Source: UBA8337 sp965658615
GTDB lineage: Bacteria; Pseudomonadota; Alphaproteobacteria; RS24
NCBI GenBank assembly: GCA_965658615.1
Contig: CBFHSX010000060.1
Coordinates: 1 to 8,241, forward strand
Direction of reading: 5' to 3'
Length of the DNA: 8,241 bases
The position numbers and the translations under genes are program-made. Shown piece by piece: positions 1 to 7,291 of the stretch (positions are counted from its first letter, which is position 1; each line of letters opens with the position of its first letter). Under the pieces are notes generated by a model, which saw nothing but the letters and a program-made list of their open reading frames with translations, was not told the origin of the DNA and did no database searches.

Positions 1-572
1 GGGAATATTATTATATCGTGCTGGTCATTCTCATCATCGCCATTGTGCTGGTGCTGAATATCCTGCGCGCGCCTTTGGGCCGCGCCATGCTGGCTGTGCG
101 CGATAGCGAAATCTCGGCCGAGAGCCTCGGCATTCGCGTGGCGCGCACCAAAGTGCTGGCCTTTCTTATCTCGGCCGCCCTGACCGGTCTGGCCGGCGGC
201 TTATTCGCGCATTTTATCCAGTTTTTGTCGCCCGAAACCTTTGGCATTATCCTGTCCATTCAATTGCTTTTGATGATTGTCGTTGGTGGGCTGGGTACAG
301 TTCATGGTGCCGTTTACGGCGCCGTTCTGATCGGCTTTTTGGAGGCCTCGATCTCAATTCTGAAGGACTGGCTGCCGCCGGCCATCGGCAATCAACCGGG
401 GCTGGAGCCGGGGCTGTTCGGTCTCATATTGGTGCTGTTCATCATCTTTGAACCGGAGGGGGTTTATGGCCGCTGGCTGAAAATACGCACCTTCCTCGAA
501 ACCTTCCCGTTTTACCGCCGCAATACGTTTAAGCGGCAACGCAGCTATCTGAAGACGGAGCGCATGCGATGA
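1..572 (+). CDS. Branched-chain amino acid-type ABC transporter permease, LivM-like (5' end missing)
   Basis: This is the C-terminal 189 residues of an inner-membrane permease; the frame is open from base 3 and the start lies upstream of the window. The fragment opens with a very hydrophobic helix (about residues 4-21). A cytoplasmic loop follows, RAPLGRAMLAVRDSEISAES at fragment residues 22-41, which is the conserved LivM/LivH coupling loop that contacts the ATPase. Further hydrophobic segments come next, including the glycine-rich stretch VVGGLGTVHGAVYGA. The protein ends after FEPEGVYGRW with a basic, presumably cytoplasmic tail. In the HAAT family, LivM pairs with LivH to form the channel, powered by LivG and LivF, and both ATPase genes follow directly. 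Its stop overlaps the next start as ATGA, implying translational coupling. The family call is firm; the substrate is not fixed by the sequence, and the CoA ligase downstream argues for an organic acid. Confidence 0.93.
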   Translation, partial: EYYYIVLVILIIAIVLVLNILRAPLGRAMLAVRDSEISAESLGIRVARTKVLAFLISAALTGLAGGLFAHFIQFLSPETFGIILSIQLLLMIVVGGLGTVHGAVYGAVLIGFLEASISILKDWLPPAIGNQPGLEPGLFGLILVLFIIFEPEGVYGRWLKIRTFLETFPFYRRNTFKRQRSYLKTERMR

Positions 573-1333
573 GTTTCTTCGAGATTGAGAATTTGAGCCT
601 CAGCTTTGGCGGGGTGAAAGCGGTCGACGGCGTCAGCTTCGCGGTTGAAAAAGGCGAGGTCTTCACCATTGTCGGGCCGAACGGCGCCGGCAAATCGACG
701 ATTTTCAATATGATTTCGTCCTTTTACGCCCCGAATGAGGGCCATATTCGCTTTCAAGGCCAAGACATCACCACAGCGCGCGCCGATATGATTGCGCGTA
801 TTGGCATTGCGCGAACCTTTCAAAATATCGAGCTGTTCGAGCATTCGACCCTCTTGCAAAACCTGCTGATCGGCCGCGAAATTCACGCCCGCATGCCGGT
901 GCTGCGGCAATTATTTTTCGATCCCGGCGTCCGCCGCGCCGAGCTGGCGCATCGCGCCAAGGTTGAGGATGTGATTGATTTTCTCGAATTGGCGCATTAT
1001 CGCGACGAACGCATCGCCAATTTGCCCTATGGGGTCAGAAAGAAAATCGAGCTGGGCCGTGCGCTGTGTGTCGAGCCGCAATTGTTGCTTTTGGACGAAC
1101 CGGCCTCGGGCCTCAATCCGGAAGAAACCGAGGATATGGGGTTTTGGATCGACGATATTAAGCGCGATTTGGGCATTACCGTCTTAATGATCGAGCATGA
1201 TATGAGCCTCGTCAATGAAGTTTCCGACCGCGTATTGGCGCTTAATAATGGCCGCGTCATCGCTGCGGGCAACGCGCAAGAAGTGCAAAACCACCCCGAT
1301 GTGGTGGCCGCCTATTTGGGGGGTGCGGCATGA
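569..1333 (+). CDS. ABC transporter ATP-binding protein, LivG-like
   Basis: This 254-residue cytoplasmic ATPase is of usual LivG length. Visible motifs in order are Walker A GPNGAGKST (36-44), the Q-loop glutamine in ARTFQN (Q85), a signature region NLPYGV (151-156), Walker B LLLLDEP (172-178), D-loop SGLNP (180-184) and the switch histidine in IEHD (H210). The segment between Q-loop and signature contains the extended helical insertion usual for LivG. The signature is unusual: most LivG proteins have LSYG-Q or LSGGQ, whereas here proline and valine replace the usual serine and glutamine. It should work as one half of a LivG/LivF heterodimer that drives the LivM/LivH channel. The start is set by the ATGA overlap with the permease and a GGAG at 557-560, eight bases upstream. 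It is translationally coupled to the next gene through another ATGA overlap. Confidence 0.95.
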   Translation: MSFFEIENLSLSFGGVKAVDGVSFAVEKGEVFTIVGPNGAGKSTIFNMISSFYAPNEGHIRFQGQDITTARADMIARIGIARTFQNIELFEHSTLLQNLLIGREIHARMPVLRQLFFDPGVRRAELAHRAKVEDVIDFLELAHYRDERIANLPYGVRKKIELGRALCVEPQLLLLDEPASGLNPEETEDMGFWIDDIKRDLGITVLMIEHDMSLVNEVSDRVLALNNGRVIAAGNAQEVQNHPDVVAAYLGGAA

Positions 1334-2103
1334 GTGAGAAAATTCTCCAGATCCGCAATTTGGAAACATTTTACGGGCCTGTCATGGCCATTCGCGGCGT
1401 CAGCCTCGATGTCGAGCAGGGCAAAATCGTCGCCGTTTTGGGCTCCAATGGGGCCGGCAAAACCACCGTGTTGAAGACGATTTCCGGCGCCATGGAACCG
1501 CAAAAGGGCAGTATAACATTTTACGGCGAGGATATTGCCGGCATGGAACCCGACCGCGTTGCGGGTAAAGGCATCGGCCATGTGCCCGAGGGCCGCGAAG
1601 TGTTTCCTTTCCTTTCCGTGCAGGAAAATCTCGAAATGGGCGCGTTTCGCCGCCGCGATAAGGAGGCGATTGCGCAAGACCTCGAGACGGTGTTTGACTA
1701 TTTCCCGATCCTGCGCGAGCGGGCCAAAAACGAGGCGGCTTATTTATCGGGCGGCCAGCAGCAAATGCTGGCCATTGGGCGCGCGCTGATGATGCAGCCG
1801 CGCATGATGTTGTTGGACGAACCGTCTCTCGGCCTATCGCCCAAGCTGGTCGGTGAAATTTTCGAAATCATCAAGCGCCTCAATGAAGAGCAAGGCATGA
1901 CCATTCTTTTGGTCGAGCAAAACGCGCATATGGCGCTGCAACTGGCCGATTTCGGCTATGTGCTGGAGGTCGGCCGCGTGGTGATGGAGGGCGACCGCCA
2001 GCGCCTCTTGGATAGCCGCGATATTCAGGAATTTTATCTCGGCAAAAAAGAAGAGAGCGCGCGCGGCAAAAGACGTTGGAAACAACGCAAGACCTGGCGT
2101 TAA
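1330..2103 (+). CDS. ABC transporter ATP-binding protein, LivF-like
   Basis: This 257-residue ATPase is the second nucleotide-binding subunit of the transporter. Motifs are Walker A GSNGAGKTT (38-46), canonical signature LSGGQ (139-143), Walker B LLDEP (161-165) and D-loop LGLSP (167-171). In the switch region VEQN (195-198), glutamine replaces the histidine used by most ABC ATPases; this is normal for LivF. VPEGREVFPFLSVQENL (85-101) is also a LivF hallmark. After the usual end of the domain (EFYLG, 234-238) there is a tail of about 19 residues that is strongly basic (residues 239-257). Similar tails are familiar to me from LivF proteins encoded beside AMP-forming ligases. The start is fixed by the 4-base overlap with the LivG-like gene and a G-rich ribosome binding site at 1318-1323. 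The stop lies 11 bases before the ligase start. Confidence 0.95.
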   Translation: MSEKILQIRNLETFYGPVMAIRGVSLDVEQGKIVAVLGSNGAGKTTVLKTISGAMEPQKGSITFYGEDIAGMEPDRVAGKGIGHVPEGREVFPFLSVQENLEMGAFRRRDKEAIAQDLETVFDYFPILRERAKNEAAYLSGGQQQMLAIGRALMMQPRMMLLDEPSLGLSPKLVGEIFEIIKRLNEEQGMTILLVEQNAHMALQLADFGYVLEVGRVVMEGDRQRLLDSRDIQEFYLGKKEESARGKRRWKQRKTWR

Positions 2104-2108
2104 GGGGG
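2102..2108 (+). promoter_or_regulatory. Ribosome binding site for the acyl-CoA synthetase
   Basis: AAGGGGG overlaps the stop codon of the LivF-like gene and lies six bases before the ATG at 2115. This supports 2115 as the start rather than the in-frame ATG at 2076, which lies inside the LivF-like coding sequence and would add 13 residues of no recognisable family similarity. Confidence 0.7.
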
Positions 2109-2114
2109 CCGGCA

Positions 2115-3956
2115 ATGAGCGATACGATACCTGCCGCATGGCGCGATCTGTCAGAAGTTGAAGGGTGCACCACCCTGCCACAATTATTCCGCAAACGCTG
2201 CAGCGCGCTGGGCGACAAGCTGGCCATGCGCGAAAAAGAATTTGGCATTTGGCACAAATTTAGCTGGGCCGATTATTATGCCCGCGCAAAAGAGCTGGGC
2301 GCCGCGCTGATGCATCTTGGACTAAAGCCCGGCGATGTCGTCTCGATTATTGCCGAGAACCGCAAGGAATGGCTGTTCTTCGATATGGCGATTATGTGCA
2401 GCGGTGGCGTGACCAACGGCGTTTACACAACCGATGCGCCGAGCCAGCTTCAGCATATTTGCGTCGATAGCCGGACCAAATTCCTCATTGTCGAGGATGA
2501 AGAACAGCTCGATAAATATCTCGAAGTGCGCGACGCGCTGCCTATGGTCGAGAAGGTGATTGTGCTGGAAGATGAAGGGCTGAAGACCTTTAACGATGAC
2601 AAGGTCATGCTGATCGACGCGTTTTACACGCTCGGCCGCGCCCATTTGGCCGATTTTGCGGATGAATGGGACGCGCGCATCGACGCCGTCCGGGCAGATG
2701 ATACGGCGCTTTTGGTCTATACGTCAGGCACGACGGGCGCGCCCAAAGGCGCGATGATTGCGCATCGCAATGTGCTGTTTCAAACCAAAACCGCAGCCAG
2801 CTGGGTCGGCGAGCACAACGGTGATGAGATCATGTCGATCCTGCCGCTTTGCCATATTGCCGAGCGCACTTTTTCGGTCTTCCTCGCTTTGCATTATGGC
2901 TGGGTGGTGAATTTTGTCGAAGCGCCCGATACGAGTTTTGAAAACACCATGGAGGTTTCGCCAAGCGTGTTTTTCGGTGTGCCGCGCATGTGGGAAAAAA
3001 TGTATTCCGGCGTGGTGATTAAAATCAAAGAAGCGATTTGGGCCGGCCGCGTCACTTATGACTGGGCGGTGCGGGTCGGCGAACGCTATGAAGAGGCGCG
3101 CGAAGAGGGCCACGCCCCGTCGCCGCTCTTGCGCGCACAACGTTGGCTGGCGGAAAAGCTGGTCTTCCAAAATTTGAAAGTCATGCTGGGGCTGGACCGG
3201 GCGCGCATTATGTTCACCGGCGCAGCGCCCGTCTCGCCCGACCTTATTCGCTGGTACCGCGCCATCGGTCTCGACCTATACGAACTTTACGGCCAGACCG
3301 AATGTTCGGGCATTACCTCATCCAATCGTGACGGCGCCAATCGGCTGGGCTCTATCGGTCAGGCCGTGCCGCATGTCGAGATGAAGATTGCCGAGGATGG
3401 TGAAATTCTGTATCGCGGCCCGCATATTTTTAAAGGCTATCTCAACCAGCCCGAAAAAACCGCCGATACAGTGGTGGATGGCTGGCTGCATTCGGGCGAT
3501 GTCGGCTCGGTCGATAATGAGGGCTATTATAAAATTACCGACCGCAAGAAGGATATTATCATCACGGCGGGCGGCAAAAACATCACGCCGAGCGAGATTG
3601 AAAACCAGTTGAAATTCTCGCCCTATATTTCCGACGCCGTCATTATCGGCGATAAGCGCAAATATCTGACCTGTCTGGTCATGATCGACCATGAAAATGT
3701 GCTGCAATATGCGCAGGATTTGAACGTGCCCTTTACCGATTATGCCAGCCTGTGCGCACGCGAAGAAGTGGTTGCGCTCATTCATGAGGAAGTCGAAAAA
3801 GTGAATCAAAATTTTGCACGGGTTGAAACCGTCAAGAAGTTCACCATAATCGATAAGGAATTGACCGCCGATGATGAGGAATTGACGGCGACGATGAAAT
3901 TGAAACGGGCCAAAGTGGCCGAGACCTATAGTGCGTTAATCGACGCCATGTATTGA
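2115..3956 (+). CDS. AMP-forming long-chain-type acyl-CoA synthetase (AMP-dependent synthetase/ligase)
   Basis: This 613-residue cytoplasmic enzyme of the adenylate-forming family converts a carboxylic acid, ATP and CoA to acyl-CoA, AMP and pyrophosphate. Core motifs are intact: the phosphate-binding loop YTSGTTGAPKGA (202-213), PLCHIAER (244-251), YGQTE (392-396), the adenosine-binding aspartate in WLHSGD (D462), and the hinge DRKKDIIITAGGKN (476-489). Near the C-terminus, LTATMKLKR (590-598) matches the long-chain ACSL/FAA type, where LTPTLKLKR is common, and carries the candidate catalytic lysine. Length fits ACSL-type enzymes without an N-terminal membrane anchor. It sits between the ATPases and the solute-binding protein, so it most likely activates the imported compound. 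Chain length and class of substrate cannot be read from the sequence; aromatic, alicyclic or fatty acids are all possible. Confidence 0.93.
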   Translation: MSDTIPAAWRDLSEVEGCTTLPQLFRKRCSALGDKLAMREKEFGIWHKFSWADYYARAKELGAALMHLGLKPGDVVSIIAENRKEWLFFDMAIMCSGGVTNGVYTTDAPSQLQHICVDSRTKFLIVEDEEQLDKYLEVRDALPMVEKVIVLEDEGLKTFNDDKVMLIDAFYTLGRAHLADFADEWDARIDAVRADDTALLVYTSGTTGAPKGAMIAHRNVLFQTKTAASWVGEHNGDEIMSILPLCHIAERTFSVFLALHYGWVVNFVEAPDTSFENTMEVSPSVFFGVPRMWEKMYSGVVIKIKEAIWAGRVTYDWAVRVGERYEEAREEGHAPSPLLRAQRWLAEKLVFQNLKVMLGLDRARIMFTGAAPVSPDLIRWYRAIGLDLYELYGQTECSGITSSNRDGANRLGSIGQAVPHVEMKIAEDGEILYRGPHIFKGYLNQPEKTADTVVDGWLHSGDVGSVDNEGYYKITDRKKDIIITAGGKNITPSEIENQLKFSPYISDAVIIGDKRKYLTCLVMIDHENVLQYAQDLNVPFTDYASLCAREEVVALIHEEVEKVNQNFARVETVKKFTIIDKELTADDEELTATMKLKRAKVAETYSALIDAMY

Positions 3957-3966
3957 GCGTCAGATT

Positions 3967-3972
3967 AGGGAG
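3967..3972 (+). promoter_or_regulatory. Ribosome binding site deciding the start of the solute-binding protein
   Basis: AGGGAG abuts the ATG at 3973, leaving no spacer, but lies six bases before the in-frame ATG at 3979. This spacing favours 3979 as the real start. A third in-frame ATG at 3988 would be 15 bases away, which is too far. Confidence 0.6.
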
Positions 3973-3978
3973 ATGGAT

Positions 3979-5157
3979 ATGCGTTTTATGAAATCAATCA
4001 AAGTGCTGGGCGCCGGCGCGGCTCTGCTGGCTGCAAGCTTCACACCGGCCATGGCCGAGCGCGGCATCACGGATACGGAAATTCTCATCGGCTCGCACAC
4101 GGCGCTGTCCGGCCCGGCCTCGATTTGGGGGGTCTCCTCGATCAATGCGGCGCGGCTTTTGTTTGATGAGGTGAACGCCAAGGGCGGTATTCACGGTCGC
4201 AAGATCAAGCTGATTGTCGAAGACCATCAATATCAAGTGCCGCTGGCAGTGAAAGCAATGAATAAGCTGATGAACCGCGATAAGGTTTTTGCGATTTTCA
4301 TGGCGCTGGGCACGCCGCATAATAATGCCGTCATGCGCCGCCAATTGGCCGCGGGTATCCCCAATCTGTTTCCCTTGACCGGCGCGATTTCCATGACCGA
4401 GCCGTTTCACAAATTAAAGTTTCAGGCGCTGTCGACCTATAATCAGCAAGCGCGCTCAGCCATTCGCTATTTCCACAAAACCAAAGGCCATGAGCGCATT
4501 TGCGCCGCCTATCAGGACACGGATTACGGCCAAGAAACAAAAGATGCCGTCGAGCAGGAAGTCGCTGCATTGGGGCTGAAACTGGTTGCCGAGACCAAAC
4601 ATAAATCGACCGAAAACGAGTTTGTCGGCGCGATGACGGCGTTGAAAAAAGCCAATTGCGACCTGATTGTCTTCGGCACGATTATTCAAGACACGATGAT
4701 TGCCTATGCCACGGCCCGCAAGCTCGGCATCACTGCCGATATTGTCGGCAATCAGGCGTCGAATGATAATATTGTCGCCGCCGCCAAGGGCGGGGCGACG
4801 GAGGGCTATTATGTCGCCGGCTCGACCCGCGCCATGTATCCCGATACGGCGACGCCGGGGCAAATGGCCTTTATGGAAAAATACAAAGCCCGCTATGGCG
4901 CTTATCCGGGTGTCGGCACGCTTTACGCGCATTTGCCGACCAAAGTGCTGATCGAAGCATTGGAAAAAGCCGGACGCGACCTGACCGTCGACAAATTGAT
5001 CGCCGCGCTGGAAACCATTCGCGATTATGATGACGGTCTGGGCACACCCTTGCACAGCTTCACCGCAACCGACCATGCGGGCAGTGATGGCGTCAATCTG
5101 GATATTGTGCGCGACGGCAAATTGCGCCCGGTAGCAGACCGCATCGATCTTAAATAA
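3979..5157 (+). CDS. Extracellular ligand-binding protein of a HAAT/Liv-type ABC transporter
   Basis: This exported solute receptor has 392 residues from the start chosen here. A Sec signal peptide is clear: basic start (MRFMKSIK), hydrophobic core (about 9-22) and a likely type I cleavage after AMA (24-26). There is no lipobox cysteine, so a free periplasmic protein is expected. The mature protein begins GITDTEILIGSHTALSGPAS (29-48), the standard opening of the Peripla_BP_6/LivJ-LivK fold, and continues with the NAKGGIHGRKIKLIVEDHQY region (66-85). Length matches the family. It should capture the substrate and deliver it to the LivH/LivM channel. Placement after the CoA ligase, with about 21 bases between them, suggests the ligand is a carboxylate that is then activated. 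The ligand itself cannot be inferred. An alternative start at 3973 would add two residues. Confidence 0.92.
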   Translation: MRFMKSIKVLGAGAALLAASFTPAMAERGITDTEILIGSHTALSGPASIWGVSSINAARLLFDEVNAKGGIHGRKIKLIVEDHQYQVPLAVKAMNKLMNRDKVFAIFMALGTPHNNAVMRRQLAAGIPNLFPLTGAISMTEPFHKLKFQALSTYNQQARSAIRYFHKTKGHERICAAYQDTDYGQETKDAVEQEVAALGLKLVAETKHKSTENEFVGAMTALKKANCDLIVFGTIIQDTMIAYATARKLGITADIVGNQASNDNIVAAAKGGATEGYYVAGSTRAMYPDTATPGQMAFMEKYKARYGAYPGVGTLYAHLPTKVLIEALEKAGRDLTVDKLIAALETIRDYDDGLGTPLHSFTATDHAGSDGVNLDIVRDGKLRPVADRIDLK

Positions 5158-5168
5158 AGCCGCAGAGC

Positions 5169-5399
5169 ATGAACGCGCAAGAAAAAGACCTGCAAGCGCG
5201 GCTCGACCGACTGGAAGAATTGCTTGCCCATCAAGCACTGACGCTGGACGAGATGAGCAGCGAATTGCTGCGCGTCAATGCGGCGCATGAGGATTTGCTG
5301 CGCCGCCATAAAGCGCTGGTCAACCGGCTTGAAGCGGTTGAGGAGACCGGCGGCCCTGCGGGGGGCGCGACGACTTATGAAAAGCCACCGCATTATTAA
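5169..5399 (+). CDS. slyX: SlyX family small coiled-coil protein
   Basis: This 76-residue protein resembles E. coli SlyX (about 72 residues) in length and organisation. An N-terminal ARLDRLEELLAHQALTLDEM segment (10-29) corresponds to the conserved SlyX stretch with the F/HQ-x-TI/L-x-EL pattern. Leucine heptads continue through about residue 57 and predict a coiled coil. A Gly/Pro/Ala-rich linker then leads to the diagnostic C-terminal PPHY. SlyX was named from its position next to slyD in enterobacteria; its biochemical role is unknown. There is no signal peptide, so it is cytoplasmic. The start lies 11 bases after the stop of the solute-binding protein, with only a weak purine-rich GCAGAG upstream, so it is probably translated as the tail of the operon. 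Its proximity to the transporter need not mean a shared function. Confidence 0.85.
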   Translation: MNAQEKDLQARLDRLEELLAHQALTLDEMSSELLRVNAAHEDLLRRHKALVNRLEAVEETGGPAGGATTYEKPPHY

Positions 5400-5446
5400 A
5401 GCATGCCTATTGAGCTATCGGTGCAGGCCGGCCCTAAGCTGGTCAA

Positions 5447-5473
5447 GCGCCACCTCTTCGCCTAAACTGGCGC
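5447..5473 (+). other. Short inverted repeat between slyX and the DUF3604 gene
   Basis: GCGCCA at 5447-5452 and TGGCGC at 5468-5473 are a perfect 6-base inverted repeat around a 15-base loop. It is followed by AAAGTTTCTT. It could be a weak terminator or attenuator for the upstream operon, or a binding site, or chance in GC-rich DNA. There is no clean T-tract, so I do not call it a terminator. Confidence 0.25.
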
Positions 5474-5484
5474 AAAGTTTCTTG

Positions 5485-5489
5485 GGAGG
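5485..5489 (+). promoter_or_regulatory. Strong ribosome binding site for the DUF3604 gene
   Basis: GGAGG, within the longer GGGAGGGG at 5484-5491, lies five bases before the ATG at 5495. It is the best Shine-Dalgarno match in the window. It supports independent, efficient translation of this gene after the 95-base gap. Confidence 0.75.
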
Positions 5490-5494
5490 GGATT

Positions 5495-7291
5495 ATGCGC
5501 AAATTAACAGGTTTTATCACGGCAGCCGGCATCAGCCTGGCGGGCACAACCATGGCCGCCGCCGCGCCGACAAAATTGCTGTGGGGCGACACGCATTTGC
5601 ACACATCCTATTCGCTGGACGCCTATATGCTGGGCAATCGCACGGCCGACCCCGACACCGCTTATCGCTTCGCCAAAGGCCTGCCGGTGGTGCATCCCGG
5701 CCATGGCGCGCGGGTGCGCATTGACCGGCCGCTGGATTTTCTGGTCGTCACCGACCATGCCGAATTTCTCGGTGTCTTTTCCGAGATTGATAAGGGCAAT
5801 GAAGAGATTCTCGCCACCAAAATGGGCAAGCAGATCTATAATGATCTAAAAGGCGGGCGCGAAGACAAAGTATTTGCCGATATTGTCCGCATGGTCGCGC
5901 AAGGCAGTCTGGCCGGTCTGGCCGAAATAAACCCGGTCTCGATCCGCACCTCCGTATGGCACAAAATGGTCGATTTTGCCGATCAGCATAATGCGCCCGG
6001 CACTTTTACCAGCTTTGCCGGTTGGGAATGGTCGTCGATGCCCAATTCAGTCAATCTGCACCGCATCGTCTTCACCCCGGATGGCGGCGATACGGCGAAG
6101 AGCTATTTGCCGTTTTCCTCGGCGCAATCGGGCAAGCCGCGCGACCTATGGGCGTGGATGGAAAAAACCGCCGCCGCGCAGGATACGGATTTCGTCGCCA
6201 TCGGCCATAATATGAACCTGTCCATGGGGCGCTTCTTCCCCGAGCAGGATGAAAGCGGCAATCCGGTCGACACAGCCTATGCCGAAGCGCGCGCCAAATG
6301 GGAGCCGGTCGAGGAGGTCATCCAATATAAGGGCGATAGCGAGACCCACCCCATCCTCTCACCGCTCGATGAATTTGCCGGTTTTGAAAAATACAAACAC
6401 CTGCTCGGCCCACATAAAAAGGCCGATGGCAGCATATCCATCAAGGCCGAGGTCGGTATTGGCGGCTTTATGCGCTCGGCCCTGCGACGCGGTCTGGAAA
6501 TGGAGGGCAAGATAGGCCTCAACCCCTATAAATTCGGTGTTGTGGGCGCCTCGGACAGCCATACGGCGCTGGTCAGTGTCGAAGAGGGCAATTTCCACGG
6601 CAAATATGCCAATGACTCGAAACCGGAAAATAAGAGCAAACGCACTGTGCCGACCTCGGTTGGCTGGGATGCGGCTGCGCAAGGTCTGTCAGCCGTCTGG
6701 GCGGAGGCAAATACACGCGATGCGATTACAGCCGCGTTTAAGCGCCGCGAGGTTTATGCCAGCTCCGGCCCGCGCATTGCGCTGCGTGTGTTTGGCGGCA
6801 CCGGCTTTAAACGCTTTGACGCCAAGCGGCCCAATCTGGCCGCCATTGGCTATCAAAAAGGCGTGCCCATGGGCGGCGAGTTGGTGGCCACAAACAAGCC
6901 GCTGCAATTGCTGATTCACGCCGCCAAAGATCCGATGAGCGAAGACCTCGAGCGCGTGCAAGTGATTAAGGGCTGGGTCGATGCAAACGGCAAAAGCCAT
7001 GAAAAGATTTATGATGCGGCGCGCGCCAATGTGACCCGCGAAAGCGTCGATCTCGACACCGCCACCACCGACCATGCCGGCGGCGCGGCGCAATTTGCCC
7101 TGCTTTGGACCGACCCGGATTATGACAAGACGCAAAATGCGTTTTATTATGTCCGCGTGCTGGAAATGCCAAAGCCGCGCCACACGCATCTCGATGTGCT
7201 GGCACTCGAAGCCGACCCGGCCATCACCAAGCATGACAGCGTCATTCGCGAGCGCGCTTATTCGTCGCCGATTTGGGTCAACGCCGAATAA
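5495..7291 (+). CDS. Exported DUF3604 protein with PHP-like metal-binding motifs
   Basis: This 598-residue protein has a Sec-type signal peptide (basic MRKL, hydrophobic core about 5-20, likely cleavage in the AAAA run near 21-24), so it should act in the periplasm or outside. The mature protein starts with LLWGDTHLHTSYSLDAYMLG (28-47), the opening typical of the DUF3604 family. Candidate metal ligands in PHP-type order are H34 and H36 (GDTHLHT), D87 and H88 (TDHAEF), E178 (GWEW), H189 (NLHR), H238 (GHN) and D354/H356 (SDSH). This pattern predicts a metal-dependent hydrolase, possibly a phosphoesterase, but no reaction is established for the family to my knowledge. The C-terminal third (about 425-598) is probably a beta-rich accessory region. 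All ligand motifs are present, so it looks intact. It follows slyX on the same strand; its job relative to the transporter is unknown. Confidence 0.88.
   Translation: MRKLTGFITAAGISLAGTTMAAAAPTKLLWGDTHLHTSYSLDAYMLGNRTADPDTAYRFAKGLPVVHPGHGARVRIDRPLDFLVVTDHAEFLGVFSEIDKGNEEILATKMGKQIYNDLKGGREDKVFADIVRMVAQGSLAGLAEINPVSIRTSVWHKMVDFADQHNAPGTFTSFAGWEWSSMPNSVNLHRIVFTPDGGDTAKSYLPFSSAQSGKPRDLWAWMEKTAAAQDTDFVAIGHNMNLSMGRFFPEQDESGNPVDTAYAEARAKWEPVEEVIQYKGDSETHPILSPLDEFAGFEKYKHLLGPHKKADGSISIKAEVGIGGFMRSALRRGLEMEGKIGLNPYKFGVVGASDSHTALVSVEEGNFHGKYANDSKPENKSKRTVPTSVGWDAAAQGLSAVWAEANTRDAITAAFKRREVYASSGPRIALRVFGGTGFKRFDAKRPNLAAIGYQKGVPMGGELVATNKPLQLLIHAAKDPMSEDLERVQVIKGWVDANGKSHEKIYDAARANVTRESVDLDTATTDHAGGAAQFALLWTDPDYDKTQNAFYYVRVLEMPKPRHTHLDVLALEADPAITKHDSVIRERAYSSPIWVNAE

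Noticed and set aside
2076..2114. N-terminal extension of the acyl-CoA synthetase from the ATG at 2076
   Set aside because: The extension lies inside the LivF-like coding sequence and resembles no ligase N-terminus; the ATG at 2115 has AAGGGGG at correct spacing.
3859..3900. Apparent short tandem duplication (GGAATTGAC followed by GC, twice) in the ligase gene
   Set aside because: It encodes ELTADDEELTA before the C-terminal lysine motif. Acidic residues repeated before LTATMK are usual for ACSL-type ligases, so no special repeat is needed.
4456..5238. Open 260-codon frame on the minus strand opposite the solute-binding protein gene
   Set aside because: It is a shadow of codon bias in the well-supported plus-strand gene; its translation shows no recognisable family and it has no plausible translation start context.
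5410..5438. Possible sigma70-like promoter (TTGAGC with CCTAAG about 17 bases downstream) before the DUF3604 gene
   Set aside because: The -10 element is a poor match to TATAAT and the spacer is GC-rich; not supportable from sequence alone.
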